Shown here in pieces: positions 25,490-33,265 of a stretch of DNA of 43,945 nt (positions are counted from its first letter, which is position 1; every line of letters starts with the position of its first letter). The notes below the pieces were generated by a model that saw only the letters and a program-made list of their open reading frames with translations, was not told the origin of the DNA and ran no database searches. This DNA comes from CAZWAP01 sp964632005. GTDB lineage: Bacteria; Planctomycetota; Phycisphaerae; Sedimentisphaerales; Anaerobacaceae. Where the stretch lies: the NCBI GenBank assembly GCA_964632005.1, contig CAZWAP010000018.1, positions 1-43,945 on the forward strand. Direction: 5' to 3'. Both the position numbers and the translations under genes were made by a program.

Positions 25490-26803
25490 TTACAGCTGCC
25501 ACGGGCTTCGCATCGGCCGGGTGAGCATCCGATTGGCCTGTGGGTCGTTGACAAATTCTTCTTCAAGGGGGTCCCATTTCAGTTTTCGTCCGATTCGCAT
25601 TGCGATGTCACTGAGCTGGCAGAGGGTGTCGGAACGGACGGCGACCTCGATCGGGGCGACGGTTTCAGCGCGGGTCTTGACGCATTCGAGGAAGTTTTGC
25701 TGGTGGTGGTTGCTGAGGGGCAGATGGACTTCGTCGGGTCCGAGGGGTTTTTCGAGGAGCCATTTTTCGCTGGCGGCGGGCTTTCCTCCGAGGTGCTCTT
25801 CCTTGACGAAGACCCAGCCGTCGGTTCCCTCGAATTTGACGCCGAGGGGATTTCTTTTTCCGTCGGTAAAGCGCATTACGACGCCGTTTGCCCAGAGGAG
25901 ATTGACATCCCAGCCTGTGGCACAATCGCAGAGGCCGTCGGTCGGGAACTCTCCGGTGCCCTCGACCTCAACCGGCCCGGTTCGGTCGGTACCGTTGCCC
26001 CAGGTTGCGATGTCGATGGTGTGGATGCCGCAGCCGGCGATAAAACCGAGGGCGTAATCGCTGATGTGAAACCAGTGACTGTTGTTGACGCGGTTGGCGG
26101 TGTAGGGGGCATAGGGGGCGGGGCCAAGCCAGAGGTCGTAGTCGATCCAGTCGGGAACGGGCATCGGGGGGTAATTTTCCGAGGCACGGCTGTAACGGGA
26201 AGCGACGGTGATCTTCTTGAGCTTTCCGATTCGGCCGCTGCGGACGATCTCGCATACAAACCGCGAATTTCTGCTGGAGCGTTCCTGGGTTCCGAATTGA
26301 AAGACACGATTGTAACGGTTTACCTCGCGACGGAGGGCCTTTCCCTGTTCGACGCTCATACCGAGCGGCTTTTCGCAGTAGACGTCCTTGCCGGACCGGA
26401 CGGCTTGTAGTGCGTGCAAGACGTGCCAGTGGTCGGTGGAAGCGACGACGACGGCGTCGATGTCGGGGCGTGCGCAAAGCTCGCGGAAGTCGAGGTATGC
26501 TGTGCAGCCGGCGGAGCCGTAAGCATTGTTGACGGTTTTCTGGGCTCTTTCGCGGTTGGGCTGTTTGACGTCACAGACGGCGAGGACGTGGGCGTCTTTG
26601 AGGTGGAGGAAGTTGCGCAGCAGGGCGCTGCCGCGGCCGCCGGTTCCGATGAAGCCTAACGTTACGCGCTCGCTGGGGGGCGGGTTGGCGGCCTTTCCGA
26701 GTGCCGAGGCTGTGATGAAACAAGGCAGAGCGATTGCGCCGGCGGTGGCACCTGCGGCGTTGGCCAGGAATTTGCGGCGTGAAGTATTTATTGCAGTTTT
26801 CAT
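25490..26803 (-). CDS. Tat-exported Gfo/Idh/MocA family oxidoreductase (first in operon)
   Basis: A 437-residue paralogue of the next gene. The Tat motif SRRKFLA is at residues 8-14, with a signal region ending near ASALGKA. The Rossmann loop FIGTGGRGS begins near residue 51, catalytic EKPLG follows (VYCEKPLGMS), and the C-terminal domain has CGIHTIDIATWG. It should be an exported, NAD(P)-containing sugar or cyclitol dehydrogenase, or a redox-assisted glycosidase. The final residues MRSPWQL align with MRAPWIL of the neighbour. The ATG at 26803 has AAGGAGC just upstream. It heads the operon that continues with the second Gfo/Idh, the DUF1080-ThuA and the ThuA gene, behind a sigma-70-like promoter and the shared 16-nt element. 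Confidence 0.92.
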   Translation of the reverse strand: MKTAINTSRRKFLANAAGATAGAIALPCFITASALGKAANPPPSERVTLGFIGTGGRGSALLRNFLHLKDAHVLAVCDVKQPNRERAQKTVNNAYGSAGCTAYLDFRELCARPDIDAVVVASTDHWHVLHALQAVRSGKDVYCEKPLGMSVEQGKALRREVNRYNRVFQFGTQERSSRNSRFVCEIVRSGRIGKLKKITVASRYSRASENYPPMPVPDWIDYDLWLGPAPYAPYTANRVNNSHWFHISDYALGFIAGCGIHTIDIATWGNGTDRTGPVEVEGTGEFPTDGLCDCATGWDVNLLWANGVVMRFTDGKRNPLGVKFEGTDGWVFVKEEHLGGKPAASEKWLLEKPLGPDEVHLPLSNHHQQNFLECVKTRAETVAPIEVAVRSDTLCQLSDIAMRIGRKLKWDPLEEEFVNDPQANRMLTRPMRSPWQL

Positions 26804-26875
26804 AGTCGAGCTCCTTGGATCAGGTCGGTCAGCTGGGCGGCCAGGTCTGGGCCGGGGCCGCGTTCAGCCAACAAG

Positions 26876-26904
26876 AGTGTAAGAAGAGAGCGCGTGGGCG
26901 TCAA
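26876..26904 (-). promoter_or_regulatory. Promoter candidate for the Gfo/Idh-DUF1080-ThuA operon
   Basis: On the minus strand TTGACG (26899-26904), a 17-base spacer and TACACT (26876-26881). The -35 is five of six to consensus and the -10 four of six. It lies about 75-100 bases upstream of the first operon gene. Confidence 0.55.
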
Positions 26905-26911
26905 TGCAAAA
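26896..26911 (-). promoter_or_regulatory. Shared upstream element, copy 2 (Gfo/Idh side)
   Basis: On the minus strand TTTTGCATTGACGCCC. One base differs from the copy before the URO-D gene. It covers the -35 hexamer of the operon promoter, a position suited to repression or activation. Confidence 0.45.
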
Positions 26912-27000
26912 ACATACGTACGTGGCCGGCGGTCGGGTGGGCTGATAAGGGTGCTTGTCGTAAGAAGAGGCGGCGCCGGGCAGGGCGAATCGGCGGGGGG

Positions 27001-28293
27001 TTAGAAGCTGTACCGCAGGGCGGTGTAGATGTTGTCGTTGTTGGTGAACTGGCCGAAGAAGGTATGCGGATAGTCGCCGAAGAATATGTTGGCGCCGAGC
27101 TCCCAGGAGAGATTGTCGTTGAGTTTATAATGGATGTTGGGGCGGAGATGGGCATCCTTGTCGGAGGGGGAATAGTAGGTGAACAGCGACAGTCTCAGAT
27201 TCTGGTTCATCAGGAGTTTTGTAAGGCGTATGGTGGTCAGATGGCGATAGTGGTCGCGTGCGGGCCCGGAGGTCAAGGTCCTTTTGTAGGCGTGGAAATC
27301 GAGCATCTGCTCGAGATAGTATTGGAGGCCCATTGTAAAATCCCTGCCGATTTCCTGGGTGTAGCCGAGGAGGTATCGCATTTCGGAATTGTTGACGAGG
27401 TTGTTCTTGCCGCTCGTATCATCGGTCGAATCGTAGTATCCGACCTCGATGTTGGCGATGCCAGGTCCAGCGGCGCCTCGTAGGCTGGCACCATAGACGT
27501 TGAGGTCGGGGAACTGTGCCTGGTTCATTGGGGCGTTCTGGCCGGCGGGGCTTTTCCAGAATCCGTGATAGGCGTACAGGGCGGTCTCGTAGTTGTTGAT
27601 ATTCTTGTAGAGGCGCAGGGCGATCTCGTCGTCGGTGAACCATCGGTCTGGACGGTCTGTGTGCACGATCGCGTTGTTGCCGGCCAGGCTTGCACTCGGT
27701 GAACTCCAGTATGAAAGGCGTGTCCCGTCGATATGCCGGTCGGGATCGAATTGGGGTGTATATACTATATCGAGGTTGGCCCAGTCGCCGAAGAGGCTTA
27801 CCTTGACGGCGTCTGAGGGTGCTTTTAAGTATTCGTCGTCTCTGCCTATGAAGAAGGACTGCCAGTCTTTGGGGAAGAGGTCATTGATGAATATGAGGTC
27901 GCCGGTTCCCCAGGTGAGTATCTGCCGGCCGATCTTCAGGTCCATAAAGTCGAACGGCCTGAGAAAAACGTTGGCTTCGCGCAGGTCGAAGTCGCCCTGC
28001 TCTTCGACCAGATCGCCGTACACGTCGCCCTTGACCCGGATATCGCCCCAGTCCAGATAGGAGTAGAGGTCGATCTGGAGGCGGTTCTCCATAATGGACA
28101 TATCCTTTGCGAACTTGTCTTTGCGGGTCCGGTAGCCTGCCCGCATTTCGTAGAAGCCGTGCGTTTCGATTGGCGGCAGTCTGAGCGAGGGGCTACGGTC
28201 TGCGTCCTTGGCGGTCGCGGTTTCCGCTGGAAAAGGAGCAATTGCAAGACCAGCCATCAGCAACAGTCGAGCAACTTTCTCTGCCGATTTCAT
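27001..28293 (-). CDS. Outer-membrane beta-barrel protein (DUF1302/alginate-export-like)
   Basis: A 430-residue exported protein with a signal peptide (about 1-28) and alternating aromatic beta-strands throughout. It ends in YTALRYSF, a C-terminal aromatic residue used by the BAM machinery. Characteristic segments are HGFYEMRAGYRTRKDK, DLKIGRQILTWGTGD and RLSLFTYYSPSDKDAHLRP, the last typical of DUF1302-like barrels. In other bacteria such barrels are encoded with a LolA-like sorting protein and an RND/MMPL permease, forming an envelope lipid-transport set. Here the LolA-like gene lies directly upstream with overlapping start and stop, but no permease is present. Its presence argues for a real outer membrane in this organism. 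Confidence 0.85.
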   Translation of the reverse strand: MKSAEKVARLLLMAGLAIAPFPAETATAKDADRSPSLRLPPIETHGFYEMRAGYRTRKDKFAKDMSIMENRLQIDLYSYLDWGDIRVKGDVYGDLVEEQGDFDLREANVFLRPFDFMDLKIGRQILTWGTGDLIFINDLFPKDWQSFFIGRDDEYLKAPSDAVKVSLFGDWANLDIVYTPQFDPDRHIDGTRLSYWSSPSASLAGNNAIVHTDRPDRWFTDDEIALRLYKNINNYETALYAYHGFWKSPAGQNAPMNQAQFPDLNVYGASLRGAAGPGIANIEVGYYDSTDDTSGKNNLVNNSEMRYLLGYTQEIGRDFTMGLQYYLEQMLDFHAYKRTLTSGPARDHYRHLTTIRLTKLLMNQNLRLSLFTYYSPSDKDAHLRPNIHYKLNDNLSWELGANIFFGDYPHTFFGQFTNNDNIYTALRYSF

Positions 28294-29090
28294 CTGAGCG
28301 CCTCGCGCGGGGGCCTGCGCAGGTATCTTTCCGTAAAGATTCTATCGTTGAGATTGATATTGTACTGGATGTTGGTGAATTCCATTTCGGTCTTGCTCTG
28401 CTTCTTGAGGTCGCGGACTTCCGATTTGACTACGGTGTAAAAACCCTGAATTTTCTCGACGTTTTTGGATTCGATGATTCGGTAGAGTTCGTTTTGCTTG
28501 TCATAGAATTCCATCTTCATCGGCACAAAGGTGTTGCGGTCGATGGCGACGGTGAAGTAGTTGAACTCGACCGTCTCAGGCTTTTTGGGGACATTCTTGA
28601 TCACGTAGTACTGCTCGGTGGTTTCGAGCAGTTCGTGTGTATCTTCTTCGAGGCTTCTGCCTGAGACGTCCTCGTAGAGGAAGTCGGAGCCGACGAAGCT
28701 GGTTCGTTTGTCGCTGGCTGCGATCCGCTTGACCAGGTCGAGGGCCGGCATATAGAGCCAGCGGTCGTCGTCCTTGTCGAGCCGGTTGTGCTTGTGGACC
28801 ATATAGGTCATTCTACGGACGTCGGCGGGGCGGTGGAAGTAAACGAAGTACTTCTGGTCGCCGCCGTCCTTGACGTCTTTGCGCAGGATAACGAACTCTC
28901 GCTGCCGCTTGTTGCCGTTCTTGTCGGTGATGACCATTTTGACCTTCGCCTTGCCGTCGTCGCCTTGATAGTATGCGACGAGGTTGGCCTTGTTGACGAT
29001 GGTCTGGACGTCGAGTTGTTCGTCGGCGGGCAAGGGTTGATTCTGGAAGCCCAGGCTCAGTGCCACTGTCAGGATTATCAGGGTTCTCAT
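28290..29090 (-). CDS. Outer-membrane lipoprotein-sorting (LolA-like) protein
   Basis: A 266-residue periplasmic protein. A signal peptide (about 1-22) precedes the LolA/LolB-fold domain of the RND-associated family: DKNGNKRQREFVILRK, KYFVYFHRPADVRRMTYMVHKH, DDDRWLYMPALDLVKRIAASDKRTSFVGSDFLYED. That last block is the family signature. These proteins are thought to shuttle a lipid between an RND pump and an outer-membrane barrel. The TGA overlaps the ATG of the barrel gene, showing coupling. Upstream, where an RND permease would be expected, there are only about 90 bases before IS3 debris, so the transport unit may have been broken here, or its pump may be elsewhere. Confidence 0.9.
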   Translation of the reverse strand: MRTLIILTVALSLGFQNQPLPADEQLDVQTIVNKANLVAYYQGDDGKAKVKMVITDKNGNKRQREFVILRKDVKDGGDQKYFVYFHRPADVRRMTYMVHKHNRLDKDDDRWLYMPALDLVKRIAASDKRTSFVGSDFLYEDVSGRSLEEDTHELLETTEQYYVIKNVPKKPETVEFNYFTVAIDRNTFVPMKMEFYDKQNELYRIIESKNVEKIQGFYTVVKSEVRDLKKQSKTEMEFTNIQYNINLNDRIFTERYLRRPPREALR

Positions 29091-29181
29091 TTTAGACCTC
29101 GCTTTCCTGGAGAATTCAGGCGTCTGTGATAACGAGTTTTGTGGGTATTGTCATCATCGGACAGTAATTGGTAAATGTGGA

Positions 29182-29389
29182 CTGCAAGAGATTCAGGCCT
29201 ACGAAACCCGTGAGAAACAGCCAGTAGATCGAGTGAGAGCGTGCCAGGGCGGCGGTGGAGGCCTATATCGACTTCTACAACAATGAACGAATCCACTCGG
29301 CTTTGGGCTATCTGACACCGCACGAGTATGCGGCTGCGCATAACACCCTCGCCGCCGCATAAAACTGTCTCGATTTCAGGGGAGCACTA
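29182..29389 (+). mobile_element. IS3-family transposase remnant, 3' end with terminal repeat
   Basis: From 29237 the + strand encodes the end of an IS3-family OrfB: ARAAVEAYIDFYNNERIHS, then ALGYLTPHEYA, stopping at 29360-29362. The segment YNNERIHSALGYLTP is the usual rve C-terminal signature. Just upstream another frame reads IQAYETRE, also typical of OrfB, so a frameshift divides the remnant. The element ends with GGGGAGCACTA at 29379-29389, matching the other IS3 end at 36216-36226 in 10 of 11 bases. Everything 5' of this is missing. It is a dead fragment. Confidence 0.82.
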
Positions 29390-29405
29390 GGCCTCCCTGC
29401 ACAGC

Positions 29406-29699
29406 CTATCTACTTTTCTTGTGGTCGCAATGGTTATATACGCAGGCTAACAGTTTGATTACGTTCTTATTCTCAATGCGATAGTACACCTTCGCCCCTT
29501 CGCGTCTGCAGGCGAGCACGCCTTTGTCTTTCATCATATTCAGTTGTTGGCTCGTGATAGACTGTTTCTCTCCCAGCGTCTCGGCTATCTCGCCGACACT
29601 CATCTCGTCGGCGACCAACAGATCAACGATTTCCAGCCTTGTGGGGTGCGCGATTGCCTTTAGGACTTGTGCAACGCGTTGTGCAATTTCTTTGTCCAC
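29406..29699 (-). CDS. ArsR-family winged-helix transcriptional regulator
   Basis: A 97-residue ArsR/SmtB-type repressor: LKAIAHPTRLEIVDLL, VGEIAETLGEKQSITSQQLNMMKDKGVLACRREGAKVYYRIE. The recognition helix is around SITSQQLNMMK. The ELCVCDL-type metal site of classical ArsR is absent; the only Cys are one in the wing (LACRREG) and a C-terminal ACVYNHCDHKK with C-x4-C and two His, which may sense metal or redox state. The start chosen is the GTG at 29699 with GAGG 8 bases before it; a TTG at 29717 in frame lacks a site. No target operon (pump, permease, reductase) is adjacent. An operator-like palindrome lies upstream at 29724-29743. Confidence 0.88.
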   Translation of the reverse strand: MDKEIAQRVAQVLKAIAHPTRLEIVDLLVADEMSVGEIAETLGEKQSITSQQLNMMKDKGVLACRREGAKVYYRIENKNVIKLLACVYNHCDHKKSR

Positions 29700-29723
29700 T
29701 TCAAAGGCCTCGTACAAATTAGG

Positions 29724-29743
29724 ATATTAGTATATGGTAATAT
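29724..29743. promoter_or_regulatory. Operator-like palindrome upstream of ArsR
   Basis: ATATTA and TAATAT form perfect 6-base arms around an 8-base spacer, in an AT-rich stretch about 25 bases before the ArsR GTG start. Size and symmetry fit the imperfect palindromes bound by ArsR/SmtB dimers, suggesting autorepression. Confidence 0.5.
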
Positions 29744-29980
29744 ACTGGTAGGAGTGTGTGATGTTCGCAGCAAAAAATATTTTCTTAACGGCAGCCTGGA
29801 AAGGGGCTTAACGATCCTCAGGACCAACAAGTCGGGGGCGTTCCGGGTGGAGACGGTGGTCAATTTGAGTGACAGAGATAAGCGGCAAGAGCGGGACATT
29901 GGTAAGTTGCTAAGCGTGTAAGGGCTGATAATATCGGCGTTTTTTTGTCAGAAATTCGCGTCTACGTATTTTTTTTGTTC

Positions 29981-30009
29981 TTGACAGGCGTCAGGGCGGT
30001 GGTTAAAGT
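29981..30009 (+). promoter_or_regulatory. Sigma-70-type promoter for the HTH-receiver gene
   Basis: A perfect TTGACA at 29981-29986, 17-base spacer, TAAAGT at 30004-30009, with a T-tract just upstream. The start would be near 30016, about 50 bases before the coding start. Confidence 0.62.
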
Positions 30010-30068
30010 AGGCCGAGAAGGCAATTTGGTGGGGACAAGTATCAAAAGGATTTGGTGAAAGACGAGGA

Positions 30069-30641
30069 ATGGATAAGATGAAGGATTTGTTCACCACCGG
30101 AGAGGCCGCGGAGATTTGCAAGGTAAGCCAACAGACAATAATCCGCTGCTTCGACTCCGGTAGGTTGGAGGGGTTTCGTGTCCCGGGTTCGAGATTTCGG
30201 AGGATTCCACGGCAGAGTTTGATCAAGTTCATGAAGGAGAACAACATTCCGCTGGATGCCCTTGATTCGGGCAAGCGGAAGGTTCTCATCGTGGACGACG
30301 ACGCCGAGATAGTTGAGCTACTGGTGGACATTCTGCAGCGTGACGGCAGATTTGAGACCTATACGGCGTCCAGCGGTTATGAGGCGGGGATTGCGACAGA
30401 GAAGTTCCGGCCGGAACTGATACTTCTGGACTATATGCTGCCGGACGTAAACGGGAATGTGGTCTGTCAGACTATAAAGAGCAACCCGGAATTCGAGAAC
30501 ACGAAGATCATTATCGTCAGCGGGGTCGTGAGACAAGACGAGATCGACCGTCTTTTGCGTTCGGGGGCAGAGGACTTCATCAAGAAGCCCTTTACCGTTG
30601 CGGACATTACAACGAAGGTTTGTGCGGCGCTGAGGCTATAA
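30069..30641 (+). CDS. Response regulator with N-terminal excisionase-type HTH and receiver domain
   Basis: A 190-residue protein. Residues 5-58 are a MerR/excisionase-like helix-turn-helix (LFTTGEAAEICKVSQQTIIRCFDSGRLEGFRVPGS). Residues 70-189 are a CheY-like receiver with acidic pocket D76-D78, phospho-acceptor D121 (LLDYMLPD), S151 and K173 (IKKPF). The order, DNA-binding domain first, is the reverse of ordinary response regulators and is known from planctomycetes and deltaproteobacteria. Phosphorylation would probably alter DNA binding or partner choice. The hybrid-like kinase gene 140 bases downstream is the natural partner candidate. Confidence 0.92.
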   Translation: MDKMKDLFTTGEAAEICKVSQQTIIRCFDSGRLEGFRVPGSRFRRIPRQSLIKFMKENNIPLDALDSGKRKVLIVDDDAEIVELLVDILQRDGRFETYTASSGYEAGIATEKFRPELILLDYMLPDVNGNVVCQTIKSNPEFENTKIIIVSGVVRQDEIDRLLRSGAEDFIKKPFTVADITTKVCAALRL

Positions 30642-30781
30642 GGGGTCGGCGAGGGCTGCTTTACGGTTCGCAGGGTGGTGGGGATCGGTCTTGCTCGCCG
30701 GTGTGGACGGCCATAACAAGGCAGGGATCGAGTTTGGGGTGGTGTATGGATACTATCAACATCTAAGGAGAGGTCGAGCGT

Positions 30782-33013
30782 ATGGCCGATACGTCACGGG
30801 ATGACCTGGCGGCCCGCCAGGTGGAGCTTGCCGTTAGCCGGCTCGAATCGCTTTGTGTGCTGCCGTGCGCGGCAGCACGTCTGTTAAGAAAGCTGTCGGA
30901 GGGGCGGTTTTCGCCCTCGGATTTGAATGAAATTATCGCTTCGGAGCCTGCGCTGCTGGCGAGGTTCCTGCGGCTTTTTGCGCAGGAGGGGGTGAGTTTA
31001 GGGGCCGGTGAGTCGTGGTTGGGCGTTGCACTTGAGAGACTGCCGGCGGAGGTTGTTCGAGAGGCGATTTTGTCGGTCGAGATCGCGGCAGAGGGGGGAA
31101 AAGACGAGAAACTCTCGCGGAAGGATCTGGTTCTGCACAGCCTTGGGGTGGCGTGTTGTGCGGCGAATATTGCGCGGATTTCGGGGTTTGGAGTGGATCC
31201 AAATGAGGCGTACTGCGCCGGTCTGCTGCACGATATGGGCAAGCTAGCGCTTCAGGATGTGATGCCGCGAAGCGTGGAGCGGATTGTCGAGCAGGCCAGG
31301 GCAACGGGCAGGAGCCTGCTGGATGTCGAGCGGGCGGAACTGGGGGTGGATCATTCGGTACTGGGCAAGCGTCTTGCGCGGCGGTGGCGGCTGCCGGGGG
31401 CGATAACTCTTGCGATCTGGCTGCATCACGGTAACACCGGGGCCATAAGGGCAGCGCTGGAGGAGGTGCGGACGGCCCAGATAGTGCAGCTTGCCGACCT
31501 GATTGCGCGTCGGAGTGGGGTTGGGCAGAGCGGCAGCGACGAGATGCCCGAGGGGGTCGAGAGCAAGGCTGATCTGCTTGGACTTGATATGGAGCAGCTC
31601 GATCGGCTTGCACGGGATCTGCTGAGTGAGGTTGCAGAGAAGTCGAATGTTCTCGGTGTGGATTCGGCGGATGCTTTATTAGAGTGCTGTCGGGCGGCCG
31701 GCGCGGTTGCGGCGGCTCTGGCGAGGCAGCAGAGCGAGATTGCTCGGGAGAACCGGGCTGTGCGGAGTGCGTCGAGCCATCTGGATTTTTTGACGGATTT
31801 TGTTACGAGTATCGACTCGGCCGCCGAGCCGATCGAGGTAGCCGAGAGCTTTGCGGTGCGGTGGCAGAGGTTCTACCAGACCGGGGCGGTGTGCCTGTAC
31901 CTTGCGCCTTTGGGCGGAGAGAAGCGGGTCGATGCCATTGTTGTAGGCGGGTTGGGGCGGACAAGCCTGAGCTGCGTGGAGGCCCCGGATGGAAGCAGGG
32001 CCATACCGGAGGCGATAGCGGGTGGTTTTGCTATCCTCAATGCGCACGAGCATCTGGAGTGGCTTTTGGAGCAGCTGGACGTGGAGTTCGAAGCGGGCTC
32101 GGCGCGGCTGGTTCCCCTGCTTTGCGGCGGCAGGGCGGTGGGCGGGCTGGTTTTCGAGCTTCATTATCCGGGCGATGCAGCACTTTTTGAGGAGAAGTTC
32201 GAGCGGTCATCTTGCGTGGGTGGGGCGGTTCTGGGCATGGCACTGGCCGGCGCGAAGGAGCAGGACTTTGCGGAGCGGTTTGCGTGTGTTGTTTCGGATG
32301 GTCGGGTGGCTGGGGAGGTGCGCGAGGGGCTGGCCGAGGGAGCCGAGGGCCTCGAGGCGCTGGAGGAGATGGCGGCAGGTGCTGCCCACGAGCTGAATAA
32401 TCCGCTGGCGGTTGTGTTGGGTCGTGCGCAGCTGTTGGCCGAGGCTGAGACGGATGCCAGGAAGAAAGAGGCGCTGGACGTGATTTGCGAGGGCGCCCGG
32501 GAGGCAGCGGCAATCGTTGAAGCGTTGATGGGTTACGCCGAGCCCCCGTCGCCGAGGCCAGCGCGGACGGACGTTGGACAGATGGTGGAGGAGTCACTGC
32601 AACTGGCGAAGCTCAAGACAGGCTCGGAGCACGTTAATATCCAGGTCGAGGTGGGTGAGGGTGCGCGGGAGGTATTCGTTGACTCTGGTCAGGTTGCCTC
32701 GGCGGTGGCGAACATTATAGCCAACGCGATAGAATCTTATGAGGGGCAGCTCGGGCCTATAAAGGTGAAGGCTGAGCGGGGCGGGGCGGGCGGAATGGTG
32801 AAATTGCAGGTAATGGATCTTGGGTGCGGGATGGATAGCGAGACTGTCCGGAAGGCGATGTTTCCGTTCTTCTCGGCGAAGGGTGCGGGTCGGAAGCGTG
32901 GGATGGGCCTGGCGTACGCTCGGCGGTTTTTGGAGATAAACGGAGGCAAGCTGGCTATCGAGAGCCGGCGGGGGACCGGGACGACGGCGACGATATACCT
33001 GCCGGCCGGGTAG
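30782..33013 (+). CDS. HDOD - GAF-like - histidine kinase sensor
   Basis: A 743-residue soluble sensor kinase. Residues about 15-245 form an HDOD domain: RLLRKLSEGRF, LARFLRLF, HSLGVACCAANIAR, AYCAGLLHDMGKLAL, and IWLHHGN near the end. About 320-490 is GAF-like. A HisKA domain holds H536 (AAGAAHELNNPLAV), and a HATPase domain (about 620-742) has NIIANAIESY, DLGCGMD, FFSAKGAGRKRGMGLAYARR and GTGTTATIYLPAG. HDOD domains usually do not hydrolyse nucleotides and act in signalling scaffolds. No membrane helix is seen, so the signal is likely cytoplasmic. The start has GGAGAGG at 30769-30775. A strong terminator lies downstream. Confidence 0.92.
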   Translation: MADTSRDDLAARQVELAVSRLESLCVLPCAAARLLRKLSEGRFSPSDLNEIIASEPALLARFLRLFAQEGVSLGAGESWLGVALERLPAEVVREAILSVEIAAEGGKDEKLSRKDLVLHSLGVACCAANIARISGFGVDPNEAYCAGLLHDMGKLALQDVMPRSVERIVEQARATGRSLLDVERAELGVDHSVLGKRLARRWRLPGAITLAIWLHHGNTGAIRAALEEVRTAQIVQLADLIARRSGVGQSGSDEMPEGVESKADLLGLDMEQLDRLARDLLSEVAEKSNVLGVDSADALLECCRAAGAVAAALARQQSEIARENRAVRSASSHLDFLTDFVTSIDSAAEPIEVAESFAVRWQRFYQTGAVCLYLAPLGGEKRVDAIVVGGLGRTSLSCVEAPDGSRAIPEAIAGGFAILNAHEHLEWLLEQLDVEFEAGSARLVPLLCGGRAVGGLVFELHYPGDAALFEEKFERSSCVGGAVLGMALAGAKEQDFAERFACVVSDGRVAGEVREGLAEGAEGLEALEEMAAGAAHELNNPLAVVLGRAQLLAEAETDARKKEALDVICEGAREAAAIVEALMGYAEPPSPRPARTDVGQMVEESLQLAKLKTGSEHVNIQVEVGEGAREVFVDSGQVASAVANIIANAIESYEGQLGPIKVKAERGGAGGMVKLQVMDLGCGMDSETVRKAMFPFFSAKGAGRKRGMGLAYARRFLEINGGKLAIESRRGTGTTATIYLPAG

Positions 33014-33127
33014 GGTTATCGCGGAATGGGCGGTGGCGGCCGGGGTTCGGCGGGAGGGTGCTGTGGACTACGGGTTAAGGTTCGCAAGTGCGCGGGAGCG
33101 GGGGCTTTGTGCGTGGATAAAGAAATC

Positions 33128-33161
33128 GGGGAGCGACATCCTGTCGCTGCCCCTGGTTTTT
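33128..33161 (+). terminator. Intrinsic terminator after the sensor kinase gene
   Basis: GGGG-AGCGACA, loop TCC, TGTCGCT-g-CCCC, then TGG and TTTTT. The stem is eleven pairs with one bulged base, followed within three bases by a T-run. It would end the HTH-receiver/kinase transcript. Confidence 0.7.
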
Positions 33162-33265
33162 GAAGGAGGATGAGAAGGTAATTTCTGGTTATACTACGCG
33201 ACGGTCGGCCGGCTGTTCGCGCCGTGTAGAAATTTTTGGTTGGGAGCCGGATTCCGGGGATTGCG

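Larger units (their letters stand above)
29718..30068. other. Intergenic region between ArsR and the response regulator
   Basis: AT-rich compared with its surroundings. It holds the ArsR palindrome, a 16-codon reading frame with AGGAG spacing at 29761-29811 that has no recognisable product, and the promoter of the response-regulator gene at its right end. No other gene is supported. Confidence 0.6.

Noticed and set aside
29761..29811. Sixteen-codon frame divergent from ArsR with AGGAG spacing
   Set aside because: The product has no recognisable feature and could be a chance frame or a remnant; not enough evidence to call a gene.
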